A DNA stretch of 64,000 nt, from contig NW_026705154.1 of NCBI RefSeq assembly GCF_029867415.1, positions 186,001 to 250,000 on the forward strand, written 5' to 3'. The notes below the pieces were generated by a model. That model did no database searches. It was not told where the DNA came from and worked only from the letters and a program-made list of their open reading frames with translations. Positions 15,147 to 27,614 of this stretch are shown here, one piece after another. This DNA comes from Vicia villosa (Eukaryota > Streptophyta > Magnoliopsida > Fabales > Fabaceae). The stretch's first letter is position 1. Every line of letters begins with the position of its first letter. The position numbers and the translations under genes were made by a program.

Positions 15147-15750
15147 TCTGGGACTGCGTTCCCGTTTTTTGTTGGCCTATGTGCCTTTGTAATTCGTATG
15201 TTGGGCTATGCCCGAATGATTTTTGGGGCCTGCGTGCCCGTCAATTTGTTGTAATATTTGGATATCGCCGGCCAATTTGGTCGGCAGTTAATGCTTTACT
15301 ATTCCGCATTTATGCTTTTATCATCCCAATGTGTGTTTTAGAATTTTTATTGTTGCATGTTTTGGGTCCGGGTTATGTTTGTTCCGGGGAGGTATTCCAA
15401 CACTTAGGAATATTTTGCTTTTGGATTGTGCTCGGCCGAGGTTGACTGCCCGGGCGTGTGGTGTACGATCCGGGTGCGCAGAGCTGGTGTGCGCCATGAG
15501 CGGGCACGAGACCACGGTCGGGGCCAAGTGCTCGCGGCGTGAACGGTCCCATCGCGAGCTGGGATTCTGCCGTGCAGGTACTTCCACGGTGGGTCTAGGT
15601 GTAGAATCCGCCGTGTAGCCGGTTCTATCCTTTTGATAGGGAGCCCTGACTGTCGCTGTCGTGGAGTGCTCGCGTTCGTACCATGACACGAGTCCATGCC
15701 CGGTTTCCTCTCGTGTTCGGGACGAGCGGCCGGGGAGTGTTATGTTGTGT

Positions 15751-18700
15751 CTAACTGTAATAGCGTCTGAGTTTTTCAGCATTCCAGGGTCGAGCAAGTT
15801 TTTCACCGAGAAGGTTCTCGAGGTAATAGGCGCCATTCTCGGTTTTATCGTAAACTCGGTATGGGCCTTTTCAGTTTGGGGCGAGTTTGTCCTCGCGTGA
15901 ATCTTTCATGTTTCCGCGGAGCACTAGGGCGCCGACTTCGAACTCGCGTTTCATAACTTTGGCGTTATGGCGCAGAGCTATCTGTTGTTTTAATTTTGCT
16001 TCTCGGAGGGAAGACCCTGCTCGGATCTCTTCGACCATATCGAGCTCTTCCCTCATAGCCTCGTCATTGAGCTCTTCCTCGAGAGGCGACTCGGTCCGCC
16101 GAGAAGGTTCTCGGATTTCCACAGGGATTACGGCTTCGGTGCCGTAGGTTAACCTAAATGGGGTTTCGCCCGTGCTTGAATGGGGCGTCGTCCTATATGC
16201 CAAAAACACACTGTGTAATTCCTCGACCCAAGCTTTCTTAGCCTCGCCGAGTCTCCTTTTTAATCCTCAGTGGATGACCCGGTTGGCTGCTTCGGCTTGC
16301 CCGTTTGTTTGGGGGTGTTCAACCGAGGTGAAGTGTTGTTTCGTGCCGAGCTTGGCTACAAACTCTTGGAATTTCTTATCTGTGAATTGGGTGCCATTAT
16401 CGGTTATTATCGCCTGTGGAACCCCGAACCGAGCGAGTATATTCCGTTTATAAAAACGGAGTACGTTTTGAGACGTGATTTTGGCGAGCGCTTCGGCTTC
16501 TATCCATTTAGTGAAGTAATCTACGGCGACCACCAGATATTTGTTTTGGTATGACCCGACTGGGAATGGTCCGAGGAGGTCCATTCCCCAGGTTGAGAAA
16601 GGCCAGGGTGATGAGAGAGATTTAAGCTCGTTTGGGGGAGCTAAGTGCATGTCGACATGACGCTGACATTTATCGCATTTCTGGATGTGCTCCTTGGCGT
16701 CTTGTTGCATGGTTGGCCAGTAATATCCTGCCCTGAGGGCCTTTCTCGCCAATGATCGGCCTCCGACGTGTTGGCCGCTGATCCCCTCGTGAAGCTCTTG
16801 TAGTATCTCGAGTGCTTGCGAGGCGTCGACACATTTGAGGAGAGGAATGGAGAAACCTCACCGGTATAGTTTGTTCTCAATGATAGTGTATGAGCAGGCT
16901 CGTCTTTTGATCGCTGAAGCTTCTTTCGCGTCGGTCGGAAGTTCGTCCTTCGTGAGGAAGTTGTATACCGGGGTCATCCAGCAGTGGTTGTCGCCTATGG
17001 CGAGCACGGGTAGGGGTCGCGCGTCCTTGTTTATGCTTGGCCTTGATAGGATTTCCTGGATCACCGACTTGTTTCCGCCTTTCTTTCTCGTGCTCACGAG
17101 TTTGGATAAGACGTCGGCTCGTGAGTTGTGTTCTCGGGGTATATGCTCGACTTCTTCCTTTGCGATTTTTTTCATCTTATCTTTGACGAGCGTGAGGTAC
17201 TCGACGAGCACGTCGTTTTTGGCTTGATAATCGCCGCTGATTTGGGACGCGACGAGCTGGGAGTCGGTGTAGATCTTAACCTCCCGAGCACCCACATCTT
17301 TGGCGAGTCGCAAGCCCGCTAAGAAGGCTTCGTATTCCGCCTGGTTGTTCGATGTGGTGAAAGATAAACCTAAGGATACTTCGATGATAAGCCCTTCGTC
17401 GTTTTCTAGGATAATGCCGACCCCGCTTCCCGAGCTGCTTGAGGCGCCATCTAGGTAGATGGTCCACTAATTCTTAGCAGGGGCTGGGGAGTTAGCGATT
17501 GAGGTTATCTCGGCTATGAAATCTGCCAGTGTCTGAGCTTTTAGTGCTTTCCTGCTCTCGTATTGTACGTCGAATTCGGATAGCTCGAGGGACCACTTTA
17601 GCATTCTCCCGGCCATGTCCGGTCGGCTGAGGAGTTGCTTGATAGGTTGATCTGTTCGAACGACGATGGTATGGGCGAGGAAGTAGTACCTCAGCCTTCT
17701 GGCTGCTGTTATTAGGGCCAGTGCGACTTTCTCAATTTGTTGGTATCGCACCTCGGGTCCTTGCAGGGCATTGCTGGTGAAGTATACGGGTTTCTTCCCG
17801 TCTTCAGTCTCTCGGATCAAGGCCGCGCTGACCGCCTCGTTTGAGACGGCCAGGTAGAGATATAAGGTCTCGTTGTCTCCCGGTCGGGAGAGAACGGGTG
17901 GTTTTGAGAGTACTTGCTTAAGGTGGGATAGTGCTCGCTTGCATTCTTCGGACCATTCAAAGGTCGCTTCCTTTCGCAGTAACTTGAAGAATGGGAGAGC
18001 GTGCTGGGCGGATTTTGCGACGAAACGGGATAGTGCCGTGAGCATCCCGTTTAGGACTTGGATGGATTTTTTGTTGTTAGGAGTGGGGAGTTCCGAGAAT
18101 GCTCGGCATTTATTTGGGTTGGCTTCTATTCCTCTTTCGGTCAAGTAGAATCCGAGGAATTTGCCTGCCCGGACACCGAAGGTGCATTTCTCTAGGTTGA
18201 AGCGCATCTTGCAGGATCTGGCCCGCTCGAACACTCGCTCGAGATGCGTGGTGTGGTCGGAGTCTTCCCGATATTTGACGATCATGTCGTCCATGTATAC
18301 CTCGAGGGTGTCGCCGATCTCTCCTCGGAATACCTTGTTCATCATCCGTTGGTATGTGGCTCCGGCGTTTTTGAGTCCGAAGGGCATTACGTTGTAGTAA
18401 TAATTGCCCGACTCGGTCATGAACGCCGTGGATTGCTTGTCGCAACTCGCCATGGGGATTTGGTTATAACCTGAATAAGCATCCATAAAAGACAATAATT
18501 TGTAGCCATCCGAGTTGTCGACCAGCCTATCAATGTTAGGCAATGGATAAGCATCTTTGGGACATGCCCAGTTAACATCAGTATAATCAACACACATTCT
18601 CCATTTTCCATTAGATTTTTTGACTAGTACAACGTTTGAGAGCCAAGTTGAATACTTGGCCTCGGAAATAAAATTCGCCTCTAAGAGGTCTTTTACAGCT

Positions 18701-21681
18701 TTCTCGGCAGCCTCCGCTTTTTCGGGAGACTGCCGACGCCTGCGTTGAACTACTGCCTTCTCGGCTGGATCAATGGAGAGATGGTGGCAGGCAACCTCAG
18801 GGTCGAGTCCGGGCATTTCAGCTGCACTCCATGCGAACAGGTCGGCGTTGGCTCGAAGGCAGGCCACGAGCTGCTTCCTTGGTAGGTCTGGGATATCCTT
18901 GCCGATCTTCACCGCTTTGTCGGGGTTGTCGCCCAGTGGGACGAGCTCGAAGTCCCCGTCTGGGATAGGTCGGACGGGGTGAGCTGTCTTTGGTCGCGTC
19001 TCTTCGCCGTTCTTTAGTTCTTCTTTTGTGAAGCGAGCGTCGAGATCGACTGAGCTGAAGTTGGTCGGTTGATGCTGATCTTCTCGAGGATGCTTCTCTT
19101 CGGCCCTTGGTTTCTTGTTGGAGCTGGGTGGAGGGGCGATTAATTGCAACCCTTTCACCGAGGCGTCGAAGATCCTTCTGGCGACTTTGATGTCGGTGTT
19201 GATGGTGGCTACTCGTCCTCTTTTCGTGTAGAACTTCATCTTCAAATGCACGGTTGAGGGGACGGCAGTGAGTTCGGACAGAGTGGGGCGCCCGATGATG
19301 CAGTTGTAGAGGGTCTTGCAGTCGATCACCAAGAATCTTGTCTTGACTTGCCTGGGAGCTTCTCCTTCCCCGAAGGTGACGATCAGTTCGACGTAACCCC
19401 AAGGTTTGGTGGTTGCTCCGTTGAAACCCTGGAGGTCGGAGCCCACGTAAGGAGTGAACTGCGAGTCGTCCAGCTGAAGGGTCCGGAAGAGGTGGGAATA
19501 CATGATGTCGACCGAGCTCCCCTCGTCGACCAGGATCCGTCGGACGTCGAAGTTCGTCATCCTTGCTCGGACGAGCAGGGGAATTGCGGCGTTCGGAGCT
19601 CCTCTGGGTAGTTCTTCCAAATAGAAGGTGATCGGGTCTGACTTCCCTTTGAATTTTTGTAGGGTAGGGCCGAGATCCGAGTTGGCGCTGATCATTTCAT
19701 CAAACTTTCTCTTTACTGAGCTGATGGTGAGAGAATCGGGGTCCCCGCCATTGGATATGACCATCGCGGTCGGGAACCCTTCCTATGTGCTGAAGGCGGT
19801 CGTCACTCCGACTGAAGGAATGAAGTCTTCTGGTCGGGTGACGGACAGAGCTACTTGCAATGGTCTACTGTCCGGTGAGTTACCCTCGTCGGAGCTCCGT
19901 TGGGCTTCTCTTCGGGAAGGTTCTCCCTTCTTCGTGTATTTCGAAAGGCGACCTTCTTTAATCAGAGTCTCGATGGCATCTTTGAGATGCATGCATTCAT
20001 CGGTCAGATGCCCGTGGCTCTAATGATACTTGCAGTACTTGGATTTGTCGGTCCCTGGTCTGGTGGGGTTCGACTTCGGGGGTCTTATGCTAGAGTTCTT
20101 GAATTCGGTGCTTTTGCACTCGGCCAGGATTTTCTCGCGTGAGGAGTTCAGGGGATTATAGTCGCTGAATCGACCGGCTGGTCCTCGGCATTCTTTGGCG
20201 TCATGGGACCTGTCGTCCCTTCTTTTCTCATGTCCTCGGCGCGAGCCCGAGTTGTCGTGGTTTGAGATGCGGGAAGCATCATTGCCCCTCGAAGCTTTTA
20301 TCGCCGCTGCTTCGCCTTCTTCGAAAGCGATGAAGGCTTGGGCTTTGTGGAGGAGGGCGTTCATGGTGTGCACCTTCTTGATTTTTACAGCCTTCTTGAA
20401 GTCGCTTCCGGGGAGGAGTCCTCGCTCTAGGAGGTATCTCTTCATATAGTCGGTCGTCTGTACTTGGACGGCCTCTTTGTTGAACCTGTCGAGGTAGTCT
20501 CGGAGAGGTTCGTTGGTTCCTTGGACCACAGCCTCGAGGTTCGCCTCTGACTTCGGTTGCCGACGGGAGGCTGTGAAATGGCTCAAAAAGAGTTCCTTGA
20601 GCTTGGTCCAGGAGTGGATGGAGTTGGGGGGAAGATTCCTGTACCACGTCATTGCTCCTTTTCTGAGCGTGGTCGGAAAGATGCGGCATTTGATTGAGCC
20701 TCGGACGACGTGATAATCCATGACGGCTTCGATGCTTCAAATATGATCGTCAGGGTCGGTTGTTCCGTCGTACAATTTCAAGGTTGGTGGTTTTTCCATC
20801 CCTCGTGGGAGACGAGCTCTTCGGATGCTTTCGGACAAGGGGCTACGGAAGTCTTCCTCGTCACTTAGTCCCGGAGAGGTCGAGTGTCTGCCTCGCCGGG
20901 ATTTCACCTGTGTTTTGCCCGGATTTTTGCGGTTGTCCTGGGGAGGGGAACGCTCGCGGGTTTTCAACACAGCTTTGGAGGGGCCTTGGGGATCTCGCTC
21001 GGGGGAGAGGCTCCCAGGCTCTGTGGTCTCAGGTCTCTGATTCTTCCTGCTCTTTCGTACTGGAGAGCGGGAATATGATCTCTGACGACGATACCTCTTA
21101 GGCGGGGAGCGCGAAGAGAATGGGGAACGCCGACGATACCTCCTCGGTGGTGAGCGCGAGGAAGAGTAGGAGCGCGATCGGTAGCGCCTCCGCGAGGGGG
21201 AACGATATCGTCGCTTCCTCTCTAGCTCGTGAATGCGGTCGCCTTGAAGCCGGAGGAGACGGTTGGTCTTCTGTAATTCTTTGAGCAAGAGGACGGTTGT
21301 GGAGTCGGCTTCCTCGGGGATGTCGTCTTGTTCTTGGTCGTCTTCGTAGTGAACTCTTCGCCTCTCGGAGGTATGGGTGAACGAAGAAGCAACCTGCCCG
21401 TCTCTGGCGTCAGTTTCGTTCAGGTTTTGAGCCTGCTCGGGTCCATTCTGGGGTTGAGGCTGCTCGTTCCCACCGTTTTGAACCTGTTCAACGTTCTGAA
21501 GTTGCTGTCTTCTGTTGGGTTGCGAGGTCTCATGCCTCTGTCCCCTTTGCCCGTCAGCGGTATGCTGCTGCCCTTCCCGCCGATGCCGATTCGTCCCCTC
21601 AGGGGTGGAACCCTCGATGAGCTGTTGCAGGTGGAAGGGATCAGGGTTTGGGACGTTGGTGTTGTTGTTGTTGCCAGCCAT
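15751..21681 (-). pseudogene. Gag-pol polyprotein of the Tat-type gypsy, seven in-frame stops
   Basis: One continuous frame of 1,976 codons runs from ATG at 21681 to TAG at 15751, with no frameshift. Gag has an SR-rich segment (about residues 165-225) and a zinc-knuckle-like CKYH/SHGH/DEC region near 551-567. Protease has VDEGSS (Asp719). RT has YMDD near 1129. RNase H follows from about 1405. Integrase has the H..H..CDKC finger, then IITDNGTQF and HPQTNGQAEAANR. It ends with a KLAP-type tail. Premature stops fall at codons 315, 554, 633, 1405, 1608, 1805 and 1937. Each can be explained by one C-to-T or G-to-A change, the pattern left by deamination of methylated cytosine. The element cannot make a full polyprotein now. 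Confidence 0.92.
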
Positions 21682-21740
21682 GACGATCGTGAACGGATTA
21701 GCTTTGATCTTTGTTTGTTAAAGAAGGGGGAGCAAGATTC

Positions 21741-21755
21741 CCACAGACGGCGCCA
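21741..21755 (-). other. Primer binding site of the Tat-type gypsy
   Basis: TGGCGCCGTCTGTGG on the minus strand begins one base inside the 5' LTR. The first nine bases match the 3' end of plant tRNA-Asp as used by related elements; the remainder does not match well. Confidence 0.6.
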
Positions 21756-21756
21756 C

Positions 21757-22379
21757 TGATCGTACCTGATTAGAAGAATCGTCGCTGGCTGCTCGGAACT
21801 GGGTCTTCGAGGAGTGAGGAGGGGGTGTACCTGCAAGGTACTCCGATGCCAAAGTAAGGAAACGAGCAAAGGAGTGCAAGTACAAGCTAAAAGTAAGAAA
21901 GAAGTGAATACCTGACCCTCTAGTGAAAGAGGGTATTTATAGCCCCCAGCGCTGGGCCATGATCTCGCTATTGGGTTGGACTTCCAAGACCAACTAGGAG
22001 ACTGCCAGGTTTCTTGAGCGGAAATATCGGAGGAGCGTAAGTGCCCTCTGTCCTGGTTAACCGCTCCGAAGTTTAAGGGAGACGCGGTCTTTTAGGAACC
22101 ACGTGGACTTCGCATTATTCGGGGGGTTGGATATGAAGGAGCCCTACGAGGAGTAAGGTCCTCGGCGAAGGTGATGCTCGCGTGGAGCAGGGTCCTCGGC
22201 TCAGAGAGGATGTTATCGGGGGACCTCCTTGTCGGGCGCTTGGTGGCCCGAGGAGCGTTACGCCGAGGGTGGTGGAGATGAGCACTCTAAGTCCAGTTGG
22301 AGAGCGCAGAGTGGTTTGGGCCTCTAAGGCTAAGTGGGCCGAAGCTACATTGGGCCTAATCTTGGCCCAGTCCAAAACA
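21757..22379 (-). repeat. 5' LTR of the Tat-type gypsy (complete, 623 bp)
   Basis: It runs from TGATCGTACC to CAGTCCAAAACA on the plus strand and ends exactly at the target duplication CTTTT. It carries a TATA box on the minus strand (CTATAAATAC, 21934-21941 core). Confidence 0.93.
21934..21941 (-). promoter_or_regulatory. TATA box of the gypsy LTR
   Basis: Minus-strand CTATAAATACCC in the LTR, the expected element promoter. The same motif is in the left LTR at 11947-11954. Confidence 0.6.
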
Positions 22380-22464
22380 CTTTTATTAAGTAGTGTCCCT
22401 ATAAATTTGTCAACCAATATTTCAAAAAAAAAAATTTAGGAAGTATTTTTGTAATAGAAAATTC

Positions 22465-22470
<6 letters not shown>

Positions 22471-22535
<65 letters not shown>
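22471..22535. repeat. (TA)n microsatellite, about 65 bp
   Basis: Uninterrupted TA run just inside the right end of the inner hAT remnant. Confidence 0.97.
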
Positions 22536-22538
<3 letters not shown>

Positions 22539-22850
22539 GGTAAGAATTTTTTTTTGGTGCCCCTAAAATTATGGGGCCCTGGACTCCCGCCCCGCGAGTC
22601 CGTGCTCAGGGTCACCCCTTTATATATATTAGTTATTAAGATTTTGTAATATAATGCGGTTTTGTTTGGTTTGGTTCGGTTTATAAAATACAAATTGCAA
22701 ACCGAATCAAACCGCGCGGTTCCGCTAAAAATGGCTCAAACACATCCAAACCAAATGTGATTTTTTCAATTTTGATTTGGTTCGATTCGATTTTATGGTT
22801 TTCTATTTGGCCGATTTAATTTTAAACATCCATATTATTTATGTAACTCT

Positions 22851-22905
22851 TTTTGTGGTGGTTTAGTCTAATTGTGTGTATGAAATTTAATGTTTTGTTA
22901 TGTAA
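22851..22905. repeat. SAG101 3'-flank repeat, third copy
   Basis: Sequence ttttgtggtggtttagtcta and following matches the blocks at 6207 and 9716. It follows directly after the right target duplication of the hAT element, so the insertion fell between two tandem copies of this flank. Confidence 0.55.
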
Positions 22906-23770
22906 CTTTTTTATTTGTGTTTTTGTTTTGTGTTTTTATGTGAAGATATATTTTAAAATTGTTTATTTATAAATATTAATAATTTATTTACATAAATATT
23001 AATTAATATTGTTATCATAATTTAAATTACAAACAAATAATTTATAATATTTCTCTTACCCCACCCTATAGGGTAACTCACGCATATGCATTTTCAAAAA
23101 TACTTCATATTTCTGGAGGTACATTTACGAAAGTATATTTTTTAATTTAATGTTCAATTATTTCCGGAATCTTTTTTCTTAATGTTCTTTAAACGATTTT
23201 GTAGATGCATCTACGAAATAATTTAACGTTAAATAAAAAAGTATTTAAAAATACACCTTTAAAAGCAGAGAAAAAAAATGAAATTTCATCGTATGCTCAA
23301 AAATATTGAGATATTTTCTTATCTCACCCATATCAGTTAAATTATCACCCTCATCTATTTTGTGAACATATGTATTTTCTAGACAAGTCTTTTATTTAAG
23401 TGGTCTTTTAAATTTATTTAGCTTATTAAAAATACCAATCATAATTTTTCTATAAAAATTTGAGAAATTTCGTAGCATAGGAGGTGGGAAATCAACCTGC
23501 CTTTTCTTTACACATATCCAACCTTCTTATTTATAAATTTAAAAACATTTTACTACAAAAGAATTGTATAAAAAAGTATCTTACCTTTCATTAACTTAAG
23601 TATTATTTAATCATATATCGTGTCCAAAGTTTCCGATACCCAAGTTTGTCTCAAACCAGGCATCTCTCTCAAGTTGCTTTATATTATAAAAATAAATTGT
23701 CATACCTTATATAAATAAATGTAAATGTCTATAAAATGAATTTTAATAACAAATTTTAAAATATTTAAAA
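22906..23770. other. Intergenic, contains a MITE-like trace
   Basis: AT-rich with no gene. At about 23056-23240 there are phrases (ttaccccaccctatagggta, then gtagatgcatctacga at about 23204) resembling the palindrome-rich MITE at 27615. It is probably a decayed relative. Confidence 0.4.
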
Positions 23771-23798
23771 ATAAAATACAGTACACACGCTAGCTTCG

Positions 23799-23804
23799 TT
23801 GACT
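23799..23804 (+). promoter_or_regulatory. W-box (TTGACT) in the SAG101 copy 2 promoter
   Basis: TTGACT about 170 bp before the ATG in the conserved block acacacgctagcttcgttga. It is the counterpart of the motif before copy 1. A TATA-like run (catataatatatatt) follows near 23880. Confidence 0.45.
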
Positions 23805-23970
23805 TCATCTTAGCATCTTCTTAGAAATTTCAATGAAATTAATTCTTCAAAGACTATACTTTTTCTTCTCTTCCTTTAACCATATAATATATATTCCAAT
23901 TTACCAATAATTCACATCATCACATAACACAATCTTCTATTCTTCTATTCAATCTTTCAATTCAATCACC

Positions 23971-26919
23971 ATGACACACCTTAAACTGTAAGTATTAAGA
24001 AACATACTATTATTACTGATTTGTATTATTACATAACACTTATTTATTTATTTATTTATTTATTTATTTTTGGATTTTTTCTTTTTTTAGATTTAGTAGT
24101 GGAATTGAGCATGCTTCATTTGTGACAAGCTATGAAATCCTTAAAAAAACATGGAATGTTATCTCATCTAGCTATGAAGACATAGATTCAAACATTGGTG
24201 TTGGATTGAGTTGGAATGTTTATAAAGAACAAACTTCAGATTTGACTATTATAGCCTTTGAAGCTACTTCAGATTGTTCTAATCTTAAAAGTGATTTGGT
24301 TTTGTCTTCTGATCTTAAAGGGAAGAATTTTGTTCAGTTTGAGTTTTTGTGTTCTAAGAGTATCCCTGTTTTCTCGATTAATAGTGCTGCTGTTTCAATC
24401 TTTTGTGATAATTTCCAGAAGCTGGATCAGTTGAAATCTGAGGTATTGCCCTTTTTTTTGTTTTTGATTAATTCTATAGAAGTTCTAAATCTAATTGAAT
24501 TTTGGATTAATTTTTGTTTGAATGTTTCTGTTTTGCTGCAAATTTAGTGGTTGTTGTGTAAACTGGTTTATGAATTGATGAGCTATATAACTTCCCAATT
24601 TATCATAATTACCAAAATAGTAACTTTCTTAGCTTTGCAATTTCAAAGACATAGAAAGCAAAAAGTAAAGGGAGTAAGATTCCCTGCAATAATGATCTCT
24701 GTAGCACCGACATTTCTAAAAAAGGTGTCTCTGAGTCGGTGTCTGAAAGCGACACTGATACTTTTGATTACGTTTAATTTGTTTATTTTTTAAAATTATT
24801 ATTGGTGTGGACAATGTTAGTGTCACGTTTTCGGTTTTCGTACTTCATAGAAAATAATACCTGAATTCACGCAAATAGCGCAAGGATGACTATTGAACTA
24901 AGTTTTTGTGTTGAGTATGACTTGTAGACAGTGTCAAATGGGCAAGGGGCAAGCAAGTAGAGCATGCTTCACCCCTGCCATTATAGTTGCGACTACGAAA
25001 AAGTTCAGGGATATTATTGTAATCTAAGTGGTATTAATTATATAAGTCTTGTATGAGTGTAAACTCAAATTTATTCATTATCAATAATACGGAACTTTAG
25101 TTGCGCTATAGTCGCAGATATAGGCACGCTTAGGAGAACTTCCTAACCAATTATCGTGCGCTCCTTTGTTTTGCACTGTCGTTTCTTTTCTCTTCTGTTA
25201 CTAGTTGTTTTTCTAACAAGTTCGGGGCGTCCGAATTTCAACCTCGGTATGTTGAACTGTTTGATCTGAGTCCAACAGTCACGAATACACCGAGTGTGTG
25301 AATGCGGAGTGTTCATTTTCATTTATTTTACATACATATTATAATGATGATATTGTAGATCTTCTGCATATTTCTAGTTTCTAGACATGTATTGGTATTC
25401 ATTTCGAAATCCTTATTTGAAAATCTCAAATGCAGATTTTGAGTAAAAATCCAGTGACTCCATTGATTGTTACTGGAAAAGGTCTCGGAGGATCGATTGC
25501 TTCACTCTTCACAATATCTCTATTAGATAACATTGGTTCAACCAAAAATCGACCACTATGCATCACATTCGGTTCGCCTCTTGTTGGTGACAAGAAGTTG
25601 CAACAAGCTATATCGCGTAGTTCTTATTGGAATTCTTGCTTTTTAAACATTGTTTCCTGCAATGATCCTCTTCCAAGGCTATTCATCGCAGATCACATGC
25701 CTTTTGGAACGTTTCTGTTCTGTTCTGATTCAGATTCTACTTGTTTCGAGAATCCTGATTCGAATTTGGAAATAATCACGACATTAAGCAAAGTACACGG
25801 TCAAAATCAAGGATTTCAACCGGATGAATATGGAAGTATAGTCGAAAAACTCAGACGTAATGCGGTTTTCAAGAATTCTTCTACCCCGGCCGGAGATAAG
25901 ACTCGTTCGGATTCACTTGCAATTGGTATCAGTTTGCAGTTACATGCATTAGGATTGACATCAGACATTCTGGTATGTGAATATTTTCTATCTTTTTATT
26001 GAAGAGTTAGAATCATTTATTCAAGCTTGTTTGGATAAATAATTTAATTAAGTGCTTATGTATATAAGTTGATTTCTAAAACTGACTTTGGATGCAGAAA
26101 GAGCATAACATTGATATCAATGTCTTAGAAACAAAGATAAAAAAGCTAGAAGAAAGATTCATTCTTCTAAAGAGGATATCGTTCGATCCGTCCAAGAAAT
26201 TGAATCAAATGAAGGGACACGCAGCGCAACTCGAATGGTACAAAAAGGAAACGAAAAACCGTAACATAGGATACTATGACAGCTACAAAAACATGAACTC
26301 GCCGTTTGATCACGATGTTGTCGAGTTTCATAAAAAGTTAACAAATTATTGGGAAAAAATGGTTGAAGAAGTTGAAATGAAGCCTCAAAAAGAAGGTGCG
26401 GCGTTTCGTACGCGCTGGATCTACGCGGGAACTACTTACAGAAGAATGGTCGAGCCTTTGGCCATTGCGCAATACTACAAAGAAGGTGGAAGAGATTACG
26501 TGAATGAAAAAAGGTCGAAACACTTCAAGAATTTGGAGGAATGGTTGAAAGAAGGTTCGAAAAAAGCTAAAAATGAATTAAATAGTACGTGTAGGAAGAC
26601 AGTGGAAGTGATTTTGACAATAGATTCTTGCTTTTGGGCGCATGTTGAAGAAGCTATACTTGCATGCAAAGAGTTGAAGGAAGTGAAAGATAAAGATGGG
26701 GTAGTGAAAAAATTGGTTGAATTTGAGGACTATGTTTATGGTTTGCTCAAGGATTATGCTGTTTCACCAGAGATTTTTTTGAGGCAAAGTAGCTTTATGA
26801 GTTGGTGGAAAGATTATAGAGCTATTAAGGGATTTTCATACACTTCAAAACTTGCTGATTTCATGAATGATATTGGAAAGATTAAGCAATATGGTTTGGG
26901 AGCTTATGATTTTCCCTGA
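23971..26919 (+). CDS. SAG101: SAG101-like protein (EDS1 family), copy 2
   Basis: Four exons with the same phases as copy 1: 23971-23987 (MTHLK plus part of Leu), 24091-24442, 25436-25972 and 26098-26919; 575 residues. The lipase-like domain spans exons 2-3 and the helical EP domain exon 4 (RTRWIYAGTTYRRMVEPLA). The nucleophile elbow (residues 137-141) reads GKGLG, with glycine in place of the catalytic serine, while the following GGSIASLF helix is kept. A downstream Asp (SCNDPLPR) is conserved. As with copy 1, the expected role is a non-enzymatic partner of EDS1 in TIR-receptor immunity. Intron 2 is about 990 bp against 222 bp in copy 1 and carries an LTR-like insert. The frame is fully open. 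The copies have diverged clearly, so the duplication is not recent. Confidence 0.84.
24895..25225 (+). repeat. LTR-like insert in SAG101 copy 2 intron 2 (possible solo LTR)
   Basis: The segment has LTR-like order: a start near tgtcaaatgggcaagg, a TATA-like attatataagtct, then ttcattatcaataatacgga (typical of transcribed R regions), and an end near tttctaaca. It is absent from copy 1 intron 2. No target duplication was established, so the limits are approximate. Confidence 0.3.
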
Positions 26920-27614
26920 GATATATATGGTTTTAAATTGCGGTTGCATGCAGTTGTACTGAGACCTTGATTTTGAAGCAAAATGCTGCTTATGTAGACG
27001 CGATTTTGATTGTGATGCTGTTGCAGCCGTAATTGTGGTTGCAGATACTAAATGATAACTCGAGTCGTATGTGTAATAAATTAAAATTTCATTATGTTTT
27101 ACTCTTAAGAGGCCGTTTTGGGTATTTTCTTTGTCAATTTTGGGAATAAGTATGCAAATTAGTTCATATTAAGTTTTGAAAAATATATTAAGATTTAAAA
27201 ATATTTATGTTTATAAATCAACCTCAATATTTAGATAGAGTTTTTGCATTCTGAAATTTGGATGCTGCATAACTTATAAGCTAGAAGCAGAAAATGGGAG
27301 TTTGAATATGGTTTTCTTTAGATTTAGGATTTCATGTGCACAAACATTCTTTATGTGGAATTATTCATGCATGTTTCCTTCATAAAACATAAAAGCCTCA
27401 GAACCATGTTATGTATGTGATATTCACAAGTTGAATTGACCTCCCTCAAATACACACTCACCTCCTTTTTTTTCCCCATATATTTCTTACACTTGAATTA
27501 AATTAATGTTATTTGAAACAATCTTAAATACTAAAATATAAGAGAATATAACTTTGATGACTGTTATTTTTTTACGAACATATAAATTATTTTTAATGAC
27601 TAGTTTATGGTTTA
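26920..27614. other. 3' flank of SAG101 copy 2
   Basis: No gene seen. It contains likely 3' untranslated sequence with polyadenylation-like AATAAA at about 27076, then AT-rich intergenic DNA. It does not show the flank repeat seen after copy 1. Confidence 0.5.

Larger units (their letters stand above)
11770..22379 (-). mobile_element. Ty3/gypsy LTR retrotransposon, Tat-type, with antisense ORF
   Basis: Two LTRs bound a 10.6-kb element flanked by a 5-bp duplication CTTTT (11765-11769 and 22380-22384). The 5' LTR is on the right because the polyprotein reads on the minus strand. Order in element sense: LTR, primer site, gag, protease, RT, RNase H, integrase, a non-coding gap holding an antisense ORF, then LTR. 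The element is clearly GC-richer than its surroundings. The LTRs differ at about 16 of 605 aligned positions (about 97.4% identity by eye), so the insertion is fairly recent. It lies within the hAT remnant. Confidence 0.93.

Noticed and set aside
17873..21869. Many plus-strand and alternate-frame ORFs over the gypsy gag-pol
   Set aside because: They are antisense or off-frame shadows of the GC-rich polyprotein frame, with low-complexity Arg/Ser-rich translations.
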